Both the position numbers and the translations under genes were made by a program. The notes below the pieces were generated by a model. That model was not told where the DNA came from, did no database searches, and saw only the letters and a program-made list of their open reading frames with translations. Shown here one piece after another: positions 43,612 to 52,234 of a stretch of DNA of 64,000 nucleotides (positions within the stretch are counted from its first letter, which is position 1; the number at the start of each line of letters is the position of its first letter). This stretch comes from Cerina sp048266425 (GTDB lineage: Bacteria; Bacteroidota; Bacteroidia; Flavobacteriales; Flavobacteriaceae). Where the stretch lies: positions 62,001-126,000 of the forward strand of contig JBLWZN010000001.1 in assembly GCA_048266425.1 (NCBI GenBank), given 5' to 3'.

Positions 43612-43725
43612 TATATGTTTATGAGTTTATTTGTTTCAACCATCACATAGAGCCAAGAATCAAGGACCAAGAGCCAAGACCAAAGAAAATAGGGAATAGA
43701 CGAAAAAGTTTATGGGTTTAATTTT
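43612..43725. repeat. AAGAATCAAGA / GTTTATGAGTTTA composite repeat
   Basis: ATGTTTATGAGTTTA begins the block, followed by AGAGCCAAGAATCAAGGACC-like sequence, AAAATAGGGAATAGACGAAAAA and GTTTATGGGTTTA. The same order of motifs is seen at 39177-39335. It lies in the ddl-coaD gap. Confidence 0.75.
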
Positions 43726-43774
43726 TTATTTTCAATCATCAATCATCAACCATCAAACCATCAACTCTTCAAAG

Positions 43775-44758
43775 TTAGCTATATTTCACTAATGCCCCAT
43801 CAATAGCGCTTTCAAAGAGTTCTGCGAGGGATATACCAGCCTTTTGGGCCTGTTGGGGCAAGATGCTCGCCTCGGTAAGTCCGGGCGTGGTGTTCATTTC
43901 CAGCATAAAGGGTTCATCCCCTACAAAAATGAACTCGCTCCTGGAATATCCCCTCATTTTTAGGATGTCATAGGCTCGGCGTGCGGCCTCGACAACTTTT
44001 TTTTCCTGAATCGGGGAAATCCGGGCGGGGGTAATTTCCTGGGATTTCCCTTCGTATTTGGCCTGATAATCAAAAAAATCATTGTACGATACAATCTCGG
44101 TAATTGGAAGCACCTTTGTTTCCCCTTTGTATTTTATGACCCCTACGGAGACTTCGGTACCGTCCAAAAAGGCCTCGATGATTATTTCATCATCTTCTTC
44201 ATATGCCTTCTCAATAGCTGGGAGCAGCTCCTCTTTTTTGTAGACCTTCGATATGCCAAAACTGCTACCGGCCTTGTTGGCCTTAACAAAACAGGGCAGT
44301 CCAACCTTGTCTATAATTTCGTTTTCCACAATGGCCTCTCCCAAATTCAAGTAGTAGGAAGTGGCCGATCGTATGCCGTAAGGTCTTAACACACTGAGCA
44401 GGTCCCGTTTGTTAAACGTTAGGGCCGATTGGTAATAATCGCACGAGGTTTGGGGGATTCCCAGCAATTTAAAGTAGGCCTGCATAAGTCCATCCTCCCC
44501 CGGTGTGCCATGAATGGCATTAAAAACACAGTCAAATACCAATTTTTCCTCGCCGATAGTGACTGAAAAATCATGCCGGTCTACAGGGAACTCCTCTTCA
44601 TTGCCATTCACAAAGACCCATTTGTCCTTAAAGATATGGATGCGATAGGCATTGAATTTTTCCTTGTCCAAATGTTTATAGACCACATTTCCACTTTTAA
44701 GTGATATTTGGTATTCACTGGAATACCCGCCCATGATGATAGCAATATTTTTTTTCAT
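43775..44758 (-). CDS. ddl: D-alanine--D-alanine ligase
   Basis: 327 aa ATP-grasp enzyme making the D-Ala-D-Ala end of peptidoglycan precursors. The N-terminus IAIIMGGYSSEYQISLKSG has the family GG-S-E motif. Other landmarks are FNAIHGTPGEDG, VKANKAGSSFGISKV and FMLEMNTTPGLTEASILPQQ with the metal-binding Glu/Asn. The divergent neighbour is a PASTA protein, also a cell-wall related family, 170 bp away. Confidence 0.96.
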   Translation of the reverse strand: MKKNIAIIMGGYSSEYQISLKSGNVVYKHLDKEKFNAYRIHIFKDKWVFVNGNEEEFPVDRHDFSVTIGEEKLVFDCVFNAIHGTPGEDGLMQAYFKLLGIPQTSCDYYQSALTFNKRDLLSVLRPYGIRSATSYYLNLGEAIVENEIIDKVGLPCFVKANKAGSSFGISKVYKKEELLPAIEKAYEEDDEIIIEAFLDGTEVSVGVIKYKGETKVLPITEIVSYNDFFDYQAKYEGKSQEITPARISPIQEKKVVEAARRAYDILKMRGYSRSEFIFVGDEPFMLEMNTTPGLTEASILPQQAQKAGISLAELFESAIDGALVKYS

Positions 44759-44901
44759 CCAATATTAAATAAAACTGATATAGAAATTCGCATGGTAATT
44801 TATCTAAAAACCTGCAATCAAAGTAAAGAAAAAAGCCTTGGGCAACCATCTCAAATTCTTAATATTTTTTCCTGGGCCAGGAAACCAAGTTGAGTTCTTC
44901 T

Positions 44902-44909
44902 TATATTTG
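44902..44909 (+). promoter_or_regulatory. Candidate -7 box for the PASTA-rluD-GNAT operon
   Basis: TATATTTG fits TAnnTTTG and lies 20 bp before the ATG at 44929. It also excludes a start at the earlier in-frame ATG at 44890. No clear -33 TTTG is seen. Confidence 0.55.
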
Positions 44910-44928
44910 TCGGGATAAACCCTTTCTT

Positions 44929-45516
44929 ATGCGAAATTTTTTCAACTTCCTCTTTAGTAAGGTCTTCTTGATCCAATTGGCCTTGGCACTGGTGACACTT
45001 GTCATTCTGGTTATTTTGGGACTGCAATGGCTTAAAGGTTCTACCCATCACGGTGAGTTTGTGGTGGTTCCCAATTTGGCCAAGATGTCAGTCTCGGAAA
45101 TGCGCTCTGCGATAGAAAAGTCCAATCTTCGGTATGAGGTTCTGGATTCGGCCAACTTTAACCCGTCCTATCCCCGTTTTTCCATTATAGAACAGAATCC
45201 GCCAGCAGGCAACAAGGTAAAGGAAAACCGAAAAATATATGTTACCGTAAATCCATCCGGTTATAAGAAGGTAACGGTTCCGCAAATCATTCAAGTTACC
45301 CAAAGAAATGCCACTTCCATGCTTCGCGCGGTAGGCCTGGATGTGGAAAGGGTAACCTATGTGGACGAATTGGGAAAGGATATGGTCTATAACCTGAAAT
45401 TTAAGGGCAAATATATTTCCCCTGGCGATAAACTGCCCAAGACCTCCAAAATAGAATTGATCTGTGGGAACGGAACCATAACCGACAGGGCCCAGGTAAA
45501 AGCGGATTCCGAATAA
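44929..45516 (+). CDS. PASTA domain membrane protein
   Basis: 195 aa from MRNFFNFLFSK at 44929. One membrane helix (about residues 10-32, KVFLIQLALALVTLVILVIL) is followed by two or three PASTA domains: FVVVPNLAKMSVSEMRSAIE, KVTVPQIIQVTQRNATSML and a shorter C-terminal part. PASTA domains bind peptidoglycan precursors, usually in penicillin-binding proteins or Ser/Thr kinases, but neither a kinase nor a transpeptidase domain is present. Two bases separate it from the pseudouridine synthase gene. Confidence 0.9.
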   Translation: MRNFFNFLFSKVFLIQLALALVTLVILVILGLQWLKGSTHHGEFVVVPNLAKMSVSEMRSAIEKSNLRYEVLDSANFNPSYPRFSIIEQNPPAGNKVKENRKIYVTVNPSGYKKVTVPQIIQVTQRNATSMLRAVGLDVERVTYVDELGKDMVYNLKFKGKYISPGDKLPKTSKIELICGNGTITDRAQVKADSE

Positions 45517-45518
45517 TT

Positions 45519-46544
45519 ATGGATCCACAGGAAGGACAAGAGCCGAACGAAGAGGAGCTTTACGAGCATTATCGCTTTGTGGCGGGCAAAGGACAGGAAC
45601 CTTTACGGGTAGATAAGTTTTTGATGAACTTTATTGAAAATGCCACCCGCAATAAAATCCAACAAGCTGCAAAGGATGGCCACATTTGGGTGAACGATGC
45701 GGTGGTAAAGCAAAATTATAGGGTAAAGGCTTGCGATGAGGTGAAAGTGCTTTTTGAGCACCCCCCCTATGAATTTCTTTTGACCCCTGAGAATATTCCG
45801 TTGAATATTGTCTATGAGGACGATGTCTTGCTAGTGGTCAACAAACCTGCAGGAATGGTGGTGCATCCCGGACATGGCAATTATTCCGGTACCTTGATAA
45901 ATGCCTTGTTGTTCCATACGACAAACCTTCCCGTAAACAGCGACGAACGCCCAGGTTTGGTGCATCGCATAGACAAGGATACTTCGGGGCTGTTGGTGGT
46001 CGCTAAAACGGAGGCTGCAATGACCCATTTGGCCAAACAGTTTTTTGACAAGAGCAGTGAACGGGAATACATAGCTTTGGTCTGGGGCAATATGGAGGAC
46101 GATTCTGGTACCATTGAGGGCCATATTGGACGAAGTCTTAAAAACCGCTTGCAGATGGATGTATTTCCCGATGGGGATTACGGTAAGGAAGCGGTGACGC
46201 ATTATAAAGTCTTGGAGCGCTTGGGCTATGTTACTTTGATATCGTGCCAATTGGAAACAGGTAGGACGCACCAAATAAGGGCACACCTCAAATATATTGG
46301 ACATACCTTGTTCAATGACGAACGCTATGGAGGGGATAGAATATTAAAGGGCACAACTTTCACTAAATACAAGCAGTTTGTGGACAATGCCTTCAAAGCA
46401 TTGCCAAGACAAGCCCTACATGCCAAAACCTTGGGATTTGTACATCCGGTAAGTGGGGTATTTATGCGATTCGACTCGGAAATCCCCGAGGACATGGCAA
46501 CCTGCATTGAAAAATGGCGGAATTACGCCCAGCATAGCCAATAA
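45519..46544 (+). CDS. RluA/RluD family pseudouridine synthase
   Basis: 341 aa. An N-terminal S4 RNA-binding domain (LRVDKFLMNFIENATRNKIQ) precedes the catalytic domain with HRIDKDTSGLLVVAKT, catalytic Asp152, and GRTHQIRAHL. It isomerises uridines in rRNA, most likely the RluD-type sites in helix 69 of 23S rRNA, though the site is not provable here. It is the second gene of an operon after the PASTA protein and is followed 3 bp later by a GNAT gene. Confidence 0.94.
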   Translation: MDPQEGQEPNEEELYEHYRFVAGKGQEPLRVDKFLMNFIENATRNKIQQAAKDGHIWVNDAVVKQNYRVKACDEVKVLFEHPPYEFLLTPENIPLNIVYEDDVLLVVNKPAGMVVHPGHGNYSGTLINALLFHTTNLPVNSDERPGLVHRIDKDTSGLLVVAKTEAAMTHLAKQFFDKSSEREYIALVWGNMEDDSGTIEGHIGRSLKNRLQMDVFPDGDYGKEAVTHYKVLERLGYVTLISCQLETGRTHQIRAHLKYIGHTLFNDERYGGDRILKGTTFTKYKQFVDNAFKALPRQALHAKTLGFVHPVSGVFMRFDSEIPEDMATCIEKWRNYAQHSQ

Positions 46545-46547
46545 GGA

Positions 46548-47000
46548 ATGGGACTAAGTTTTCTTCCAGCTTCCAAAGAATCAATTCCAAAGATTTTGGA
46601 AATGATGGCAGATTTTTATGCTTTGGAAGGATATCCGTTTGATTCGGAAACTACTTCACTAAATCTCCATAACTTTATTGCGGACACGAATTTGGGTAGG
46701 CTCTGGCTACTAATTTTTGGGGAAGAAATTATCGGTTATATTGTTCTGGCTTTTGGTTTTAGTTTTGAATATGGCGGTAAAGATGCCCTTATTGACGAAT
46801 TCTTTATAAAAGATGGGTACAGAGATCAGGGTTTTGGGGCAAAAACAATCGAATTTGTAACCCGTCAGGCGAAAATGCTGGCAGTTAAAACCCTTCACCT
46901 AGAAGTGGAAAGACGCAATGAACGGGGAACATCGCTGTACGTAAAACATGGTTTTAAGGACAATAATAGGTTGCTGATGAACAAGAGCCTATCGGATTGA
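46548..47000 (+). CDS. GNAT family N-acetyltransferase
   Basis: 150 aa. The fold is seen in LLIFGEEIIGYIVLAFGFSF, the acetyl-CoA loop GYRDQGFGAKTIEFV and TLHLEVERRNERGTSLYVKHGF. The acceptor is unknown. Three bases separate it from the pseudouridine synthase, so it is likely co-translated. Confidence 0.9.
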   Translation: MGLSFLPASKESIPKILEMMADFYALEGYPFDSETTSLNLHNFIADTNLGRLWLLIFGEEIIGYIVLAFGFSFEYGGKDALIDEFFIKDGYRDQGFGAKTIEFVTRQAKMLAVKTLHLEVERRNERGTSLYVKHGFKDNNRLLMNKSLSD

Positions 47001-47116
47001 TTCCTGTTTTGTTTCCTGTGAGATACCATCAATCCCTGTCCGTTTTGATAACTCTTCTTGACTAAAGCGGGCATTTCCAAAAAACCGTGTTATTTTTACC
47101 TTTCAAACCAATTGTT

Positions 47117-47878
47117 ATGAAGATTGTTATTTCCCCGGCCAAGTCATTGGATTTTGAAAGTAAACTGCCTACGGGCAGGTTTTCCCAACCAGAATTTTTA
47201 AAGGAAACCGAACAGGTCCATAAAGTATTGGCAAGGAAAAAACCTTCCGCACTTGCCAAACTTATGGATATATCCGATAAGTTGGCCGAGCTCAATTGGC
47301 AGCGCAATCAGGATTTTAAGATCCCATTTACCCCGGAAAATGCAAGACCGGCCCTGTACGCCTTTAACGGGGACGTCTATCAAGGGCTGGATGCCTATAC
47401 CATAGCAGTGGATAAATTGGATCAACTACAGGATACATTGCGTATCCTTTCCGGACTTTACGGAATCTTAAAGCCGTTGGATTTGATCCAGCCCTACCGT
47501 TTGGAAATGGGTACGGCATTGAAAGTGGGCCGCAAAAAGAACCTTTATGAATTTTGGAGAAAGCGGTTGACCGAGCATTTGAATGCCGAACTAAAGGCCG
47601 ATGAACTTTTTATCAATCTGGCCAGCAACGAATATTTTGGGGCAGTGGATGAAAAGTTATTGAAGGTACCTGTGATTACGCCCATTTTCAAGGATTGGAA
47701 GAACGACAATCTCAAGGTAATCAGCTTTTTTGCAAAGAAGGCGCGTGGTGCAATGGTGAGGTACATTCTTGATAGCAATGCAAAAACCCTGGATGATATC
47801 AAGTGCTTTAATTTGGAAGAATACGAATTTAGCCAGGAACATACGCTTAAGAAGAACCAGCCGGTTTTTGTAAGGTAA
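47117..47878 (+). CDS. yaaA: Peroxide stress protein YaaA
   Basis: 253 aa from MKIVISPAKSLDFES at 47117; a longer frame from 47087 adds ten residues unlike the family. YaaA (DUF328) lowers free iron during peroxide stress in E. coli and binds DNA. Landmarks are ISPAKSLDF near the start, ALYAFNGDVYQGLDA and LSGLYGILKPLDLIQPYRLEMG (in parts). It is cytoplasmic and transcribed alone, with a 116-bp gap after the GNAT gene. Confidence 0.95.
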   Translation: MKIVISPAKSLDFESKLPTGRFSQPEFLKETEQVHKVLARKKPSALAKLMDISDKLAELNWQRNQDFKIPFTPENARPALYAFNGDVYQGLDAYTIAVDKLDQLQDTLRILSGLYGILKPLDLIQPYRLEMGTALKVGRKKNLYEFWRKRLTEHLNAELKADELFINLASNEYFGAVDEKLLKVPVITPIFKDWKNDNLKVISFFAKKARGAMVRYILDSNAKTLDDIKCFNLEEYEFSQEHTLKKNQPVFVR

Positions 47879-48103
47879 AATATTTACGGAAGTTTAGGGT
47901 TTATTTATCCAATTCACGGAATTAAGTGCGGTTAAACCTGACATTGGCACTACAAGTTCCCAACAAGTTATTGATGGTAAATAGGCTTTTAATAGAAGCC
48001 GAAAAGCTTGTTTCCACTTTTTTGCAGTAGTTTGTTGTTTGTACGCAGGTTTTATTTGTTTTTGCCATCAAATCCGTACATTTATCGCATAAGCTCTTCA
48101 TAA

Positions 48104-48853
48104 ATGCAAAAGGACCAACGGCAGCGCACAATACTTGATAAACTTTCGGACCACCGTAAAGTCGCTACCCAACAGTTGGCTACAGATCTTAAAGTTTCCG
48201 AGGATACCATCCGAAGGGATCTCAACGAAATGGCCCATAAAGGCTTGCTTTCAAAAGTTCACGGCGGTGCCGTTTCATCCATTCAAAAACTGTATTATTA
48301 CAATGAGAATGTAATAAAGAACCAGCGGGAGAAGGGCATAATTGCAAATAAAGCGATGTCCCTATTGAGAAACGGAATGTCAATTATCATAAGCGACGGA
48401 ACTACCAATTTGGCTTTTGCTAGAAATATACCTAAGGATTTAAACCTTACGGTTTTCACGTATTGTTTGCCGATAGCCATGGAACTCACCGAACATCCAG
48501 CGGTCGAGATTATTTTTTTGGGGGGCAAGATCGAAAAAAAGTCAATGGTTGCACTGGGAACGGACGTAACCGACAAATTCTCCCAAAATCGCGTAGACAT
48601 GTGTTTTTTGGGTACCGGGAGTATTGGCCATGTCGAGGGAATCACGGAGGGCTCTTACGAGGTTTCACTTATCAAAAAATCCATTGTAGCGGCGTCCGAC
48701 ACTGTTGTTTCCTTGGCGACGTCGGATAAGCTGGGATTGAGGCAAAGCCATAGTATATGTAAACCCGCAGATATCAATATCCTGGTGACCGAGTTGGACC
48801 CAAATTCCAGTGAGTTACTCCCCTTTGCCGAAGCTGGCATCCTGCTAATCTAA
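48104..48853 (+). CDS. DeoR/GlpR family transcriptional regulator
   Basis: 249 aa. An N-terminal winged helix-turn-helix (RQRTILDKLSDHRKVATQQL, then KVSEDTIRRDLNEM) precedes a DeoR C-terminal sensor domain (IISDGTTNLAFARNIP, LGGKIEKKSMVALG). Such regulators usually repress sugar genes and respond to a phosphorylated sugar. It lies directly upstream of the ROK-MFS-SIS-GH9 group in the same direction, separated by a 341-bp gap with two similar palindromes, so it probably controls that group. TACATTTA at 48077-48084 is a weak promoter candidate. Confidence 0.93.
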   Translation: MQKDQRQRTILDKLSDHRKVATQQLATDLKVSEDTIRRDLNEMAHKGLLSKVHGGAVSSIQKLYYYNENVIKNQREKGIIANKAMSLLRNGMSIIISDGTTNLAFARNIPKDLNLTVFTYCLPIAMELTEHPAVEIIFLGGKIEKKSMVALGTDVTDKFSQNRVDMCFLGTGSIGHVEGITEGSYEVSLIKKSIVAASDTVVSLATSDKLGLRQSHSICKPADINILVTELDPNSSELLPFAEAGILLI

Positions 48854-48940
48854 ACCAAATATTTTTTTGATAGGGCTCTTGCCTGCGGGAACAACGGACT
48901 TATATGTTTATAAGGGAATGGGTAATTTGCGAGGTAATAA

Positions 48941-48984
48941 TGCATGTATTATGCACTATTTGGTTAAAAAAATGCATATTATGC
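48941..48984. promoter_or_regulatory. Paired palindromes, candidate operators of the DeoR regulator
   Basis: TGCATGTATTATGCA (48941-48955) and TGCATATTATGC (48973-48984) are both TGCAT-N-ATGC palindromes. Their centres are about 31 bp apart, three helical turns, so both would face the same side of the helix. They lie between the regulator gene and the cluster it should control. Binding is inferred. Confidence 0.5.
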
Positions 48985-49126
48985 TCACAATTCTATATAT
49001 TTAAACAAAATTCATGCAATGTTTAATGATGTAAGCCATGATAATCTTGAGGCTGTACAGAAAGGTTCTCGACGCAATCGAAGATTCATGACATTAAGAA
49101 CAATAAGCAAGTATGTGAATAATAAT

Positions 49127-49148
49127 CCCGACTTGTCATTCAGGCGGG
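49127..49148. repeat. Inverted copy of the dispersed 22-bp hairpin repeat
   Basis: CCCGACTTGTCATTCAGGCGGG is the reverse complement of the 22-bp core of the tandem repeat at 13411-13462, with one base changed. Its ends can pair as a short hairpin. Confidence 0.8.
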
Positions 49149-49194
49149 TTTTATAATTAGTTTATTATAAGATAATTACTTAAAATTTAAACGT

Positions 49195-50181
49195 GTGAAA
49201 AGTAAAAGCGTTGTCATAGGTATTGATATTGGGGGAACCAAGATTTCAGGGGCGCTCTTTGGGCACCAAGGCGACGTTTTACAAAAGGAGATCTTGTCTG
49301 TGGCCGATAGGAAGGGAGATCAAGTGATGGAGCTAGTAGGTAAGTTGGTATTGCGTTTATTAGATTTTGCAAGGAGTATATCGTATCGGGTTGTTGCTGT
49401 TGGGGCATGTGTTCCGGGTATCTATGATGTTAAAAGGAAAACCGTTTGGGCCCCTAATATCCCTGGGTGGGACGATTATCAATTATGGCAGGAATTATCA
49501 TTGATCGTCGGGGATCCCAAGGTAAATATTGTTATTGAAAGTGATCGGACCTGCTATATTTTGGGAGAGGTATGGAAGGGATGTGCCCATGGTTGCAACG
49601 ATGCGATTTATCTTTCGGTGGGCACAGGGATTGGTGCAGGAATACTATCCAATGGCCGAGTGGTCACTGGTAACAGGGGAATAGCCGGTGCTATTGGCTG
49701 GATGGCCCTTGAACCTTCCTACGATAAAAAATACGACGAATGTGGGAACTTTGAACACTATGCATCCGGTAACGGAATTGCAAGAAGTGCGCTGGAGTCG
49801 CTTGGCAGACCTAGGGCAGCGGCCAGTATTATGGATGGGATACCTGAAAATGAAATCACCGCCCAACAGGTTTTCAGCGCTTACGCGAAACAAGATCCTG
49901 TGGCAATTGAGGTAGTGACCAAGGCTGTTAAATACTGGGGAATGGCAGTAGCAAATTTGGTGAGTATATTCAATCCCCAAATGGTGATTTTCGGGGGAGG
50001 GGTATTTGGACCGGCCGTAGGTTTGTTGGATAATATTTTTGAAGAATCAAAAAAATGGGCCCAGCCACTGGCAATTCAGGAAATTACCTTGGCGGCTTCT
50101 GCCTTAAAAGGTGATGCTGGACTTGTAGGTGCAGGCTATTTGGCAATTAGATCGCTAAATCCAATACATGATGTCGGATAG
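49195..50181 (+). CDS. ROK family protein (probable sugar kinase)
   Basis: 328 aa, GTG start. The ATP-binding motif IGIDIGGTKISGALFG is at the N-terminus, and the candidate catalytic Asp is in IESDRTCYILGE. The zinc-binding ROK motif CxCGxxGCxE is degenerate here (DECGNFEHYASG), leaving one of three cysteines. ROK members phosphorylate glucose, GlcNAc or ManNAc, or act as regulators; no HTH is present, so a kinase is likely. Its 3' end overlaps the MFS gene by 14 bp. Context suggests it acts on an imported amino sugar. Confidence 0.88.
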   Translation: MKSKSVVIGIDIGGTKISGALFGHQGDVLQKEILSVADRKGDQVMELVGKLVLRLLDFARSISYRVVAVGACVPGIYDVKRKTVWAPNIPGWDDYQLWQELSLIVGDPKVNIVIESDRTCYILGEVWKGCAHGCNDAIYLSVGTGIGAGILSNGRVVTGNRGIAGAIGWMALEPSYDKKYDECGNFEHYASGNGIARSALESLGRPRAAASIMDGIPENEITAQQVFSAYAKQDPVAIEVVTKAVKYWGMAVANLVSIFNPQMVIFGGGVFGPAVGLLDNIFEESKKWAQPLAIQEITLAASALKGDAGLVGAGYLAIRSLNPIHDVG

Positions 50182-51340
50182 GAAAGTTCACAAGGGATAT
50201 GTTTTTGCAGCGGCCTGTATCGGGATGTTGCTGTTTGGCATCGTTATGATTTCCCTTGGTTCCATTCTACCGGAAGTGATAGATAAATTTCAATTGAACG
50301 AGGTGGGGACCGGGTCACTGCTCACACTTCTACCATTAGGTATTTTGGTAGGATCTTTGGTTTTTGGACCGTTGGTAGATTGGCTGTCCTATAAAATAAT
50401 TTTAATCGCGGGAAGTGTTTTTACCTTGTTGGGGATCGAGGGACTCGTATTCTCGGAGGTATTGATGCCCCTATATTTTTCTGTTTTTTGTGTCGGTCTT
50501 GGCGGAGGCATCCTTAATGGTGTGACCAATGCTTTGGTATCGGAGATCAGCGAGGATGATCACAGTGCGAACCTTAGTTTGTTGGGTGTCTTTTTTGGGG
50601 TTGGAGCTTTGGGGACCCCGGTAATTTTGGGCCTGGTCAAAGGCGTATATTCCTTTGAGACCATTTTGGCATGGCTTGGGGCGTTTATGTTCTTGCCGGT
50701 GGTATACTTTGCAATTACCCAATTTCCGAAATCGGCGGGAACCAAGGGACTGCCCATCAAGGAAGGGGTCAAAATGATAAAAGACCCTTTATTGCTATTG
50801 TTCGGCGGTATCCTGTTTTTTCAAAGTGGGATCGAAGGGCTGACCAATAACTGGACCACAACTTATCTTGAGATGGTAAAAGGGATAGAAGCTTCCAACG
50901 CCCTGTTTATCCTGTCATCTTTTGTAGGTGCACTTACCGTTACCAGAATAATTCTTGGAAAAGTTCTGAGGATTTACAGTCCGTATAAAGTCTTGGTATT
51001 CGGATTTATAATTGCATTTCTTGGTTGCCTTACTATGATCTTTGGCGATACCTTTTATGGTTTGGGTATTGGAATGGGTGCAATTGGGGTTGGTTTGGCC
51101 GCGGGCTTCCCAGTAATCCTGGGCTATATTGGCCAGACTTATACCCAACTATCGGGCACCGCCTTCAGCATTGCCATTACAATCGCATTAATAGGAAATG
51201 TAATCGCCAACTATGCAATGGGCTTGGCCTCCCAGGTATACGGACTTTGGGTCTTGCCCTATGGTGTTATAGGTGCCGTTTTGGCAATTTTGACCCTGCT
51301 TTATTTCTCGCGACAAAAATATAAAACCGTAATAAATTAA
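50168..51340 (+). CDS. MFS transporter (probable sugar importer)
   Basis: 390 aa with about 12 membrane helices, typical of MFS sugar permeases. The first helices are GYVFAAACIGMLLFGIVMIS and TLLPLGILVGSLVFGPLVDW; the G-x-L-x-D-x2 loop motif is seen as VFGPLVDWLSYK. It overlaps the ROK gene by 14 bp and is followed by the SIS gene after 12 bp, so all three are one operon. Being near a kinase and an isomerase-like protein supports import of a monosaccharide; the ligand is not known. Confidence 0.9.
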   Translation: MMSDRKVHKGYVFAAACIGMLLFGIVMISLGSILPEVIDKFQLNEVGTGSLLTLLPLGILVGSLVFGPLVDWLSYKIILIAGSVFTLLGIEGLVFSEVLMPLYFSVFCVGLGGGILNGVTNALVSEISEDDHSANLSLLGVFFGVGALGTPVILGLVKGVYSFETILAWLGAFMFLPVVYFAITQFPKSAGTKGLPIKEGVKMIKDPLLLLFGGILFFQSGIEGLTNNWTTTYLEMVKGIEASNALFILSSFVGALTVTRIILGKVLRIYSPYKVLVFGFIIAFLGCLTMIFGDTFYGLGIGMGAIGVGLAAGFPVILGYIGQTYTQLSGTAFSIAITIALIGNVIANYAMGLASQVYGLWVLPYGVIGAVLAILTLLYFSRQKYKTVIN

Positions 51341-51352
51341 AAACTCAATGAT

Positions 51353-52114
51353 ATGTTAGCAAAACAATGGCTCAATAATGCCAGAAATGTAATGGACAAA
51401 ATAGAGGGGACCCAAATGGAAAATATTACGAAAGCGGCAACCATTATGGCAGATTCCATAGAAAAGGGAAAATGGGTACACACCTTCGGATGTGGCCATG
51501 CTACCCTGCCCATAGAGGAAATGTACCCAAGAATCGGTGGGTTCGTTGGTTTTCACCCTATTGTGGAACTGCCTTTGACCTTCTTTACGAATATTGTGGG
51601 CCAGATGGGGGTAGATCAGTTTATTTTCCTGGAAAGGGTAGAAGGGTACGGAAGGGAAATTATGAAAGGATATACTTTTGACAAGGAAGATACGATGTGG
51701 TTGTTTTCCCATACCGGGGTAAATGCAGTAAACATTGATATTGCCCTTGATGCCAAGGAAAAGGGAATGAAGGTAATCGTCTATGGTTCCGCGGCCGAGG
51801 CCAAGGGTAAGACAACCAAGCACTCCTGCGGAAAAACCTTGTTCGATCTTGCCGATCTTGTGGTAGATACCTGTGCCCCTTCAGGGGATGCTTCGGTACC
51901 GTTAAAGAACCATATCGATAAAATCGGTCCTGTTTCCACCATGGCGTTTATAACTACGGTATGGATGACGGTTACGACGGTCGCTGAGATTTTGGCCGAT
52001 AGGGGCGTCAAGCTGCACATTCATCCGTCCCACAATATACCAGGCGACTCCAGTTCAAAACAAAGGCTGGCCGATGCCTTGAAAGAATACAAGAGAAGGG
52101 TTGCCAGAGTCTAA
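51353..52114 (+). CDS. SIS domain protein (UPF0309-like sugar isomerase domain)
   Basis: 253 aa with a single SIS sugar-phosphate-binding domain. Segments are GKWVHTFGCGHATLPIEEMY, MWLFSHTGVNAVNIDIALDA (phosphosugar loop) and GPVSTMAFITTVWMTVTTVA. The family is annotated as UPF0309/SIS_2 and is related to MurNAc-6-P etherase and phosphoheptose isomerase. It probably isomerises, deaminates or cleaves the sugar phosphate made by the ROK kinase. It is cytoplasmic, within the operon. Confidence 0.88.
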   Translation: MLAKQWLNNARNVMDKIEGTQMENITKAATIMADSIEKGKWVHTFGCGHATLPIEEMYPRIGGFVGFHPIVELPLTFFTNIVGQMGVDQFIFLERVEGYGREIMKGYTFDKEDTMWLFSHTGVNAVNIDIALDAKEKGMKVIVYGSAAEAKGKTTKHSCGKTLFDLADLVVDTCAPSGDASVPLKNHIDKIGPVSTMAFITTVWMTVTTVAEILADRGVKLHIHPSHNIPGDSSSKQRLADALKEYKRRVARV

Positions 52115-52234
52115 ATTGATGTCAAAGGTAGGCGGACAAATAAGTCCATGATTTCGGTAAGCCGATTTCATTTGAAGGAATTTCGGTATTATAATCCGAC
52201 TAATGATTATTTTTAATATATATTCCTGAATGTT

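Larger units (their letters stand above)
48854..49194. other. 341-bp region between the DeoR regulator and the sugar cluster
   Basis: No gene is visible. It is AT-rich and holds two related palindromes (48941-48984) and an inverted copy of the dispersed 22-bp repeat (49127-49148). A perfect TAnnTTTG box is not found; TATATTTA occurs near 49000 as a weak candidate. Confidence 0.6.

Noticed and set aside
47922..48131. Cys-rich minus-strand frame upstream of the DeoR gene
   Set aside because: It covers the DeoR start and its probable promoter, shows no family resemblance, and has no -7 box of its own that I can see.
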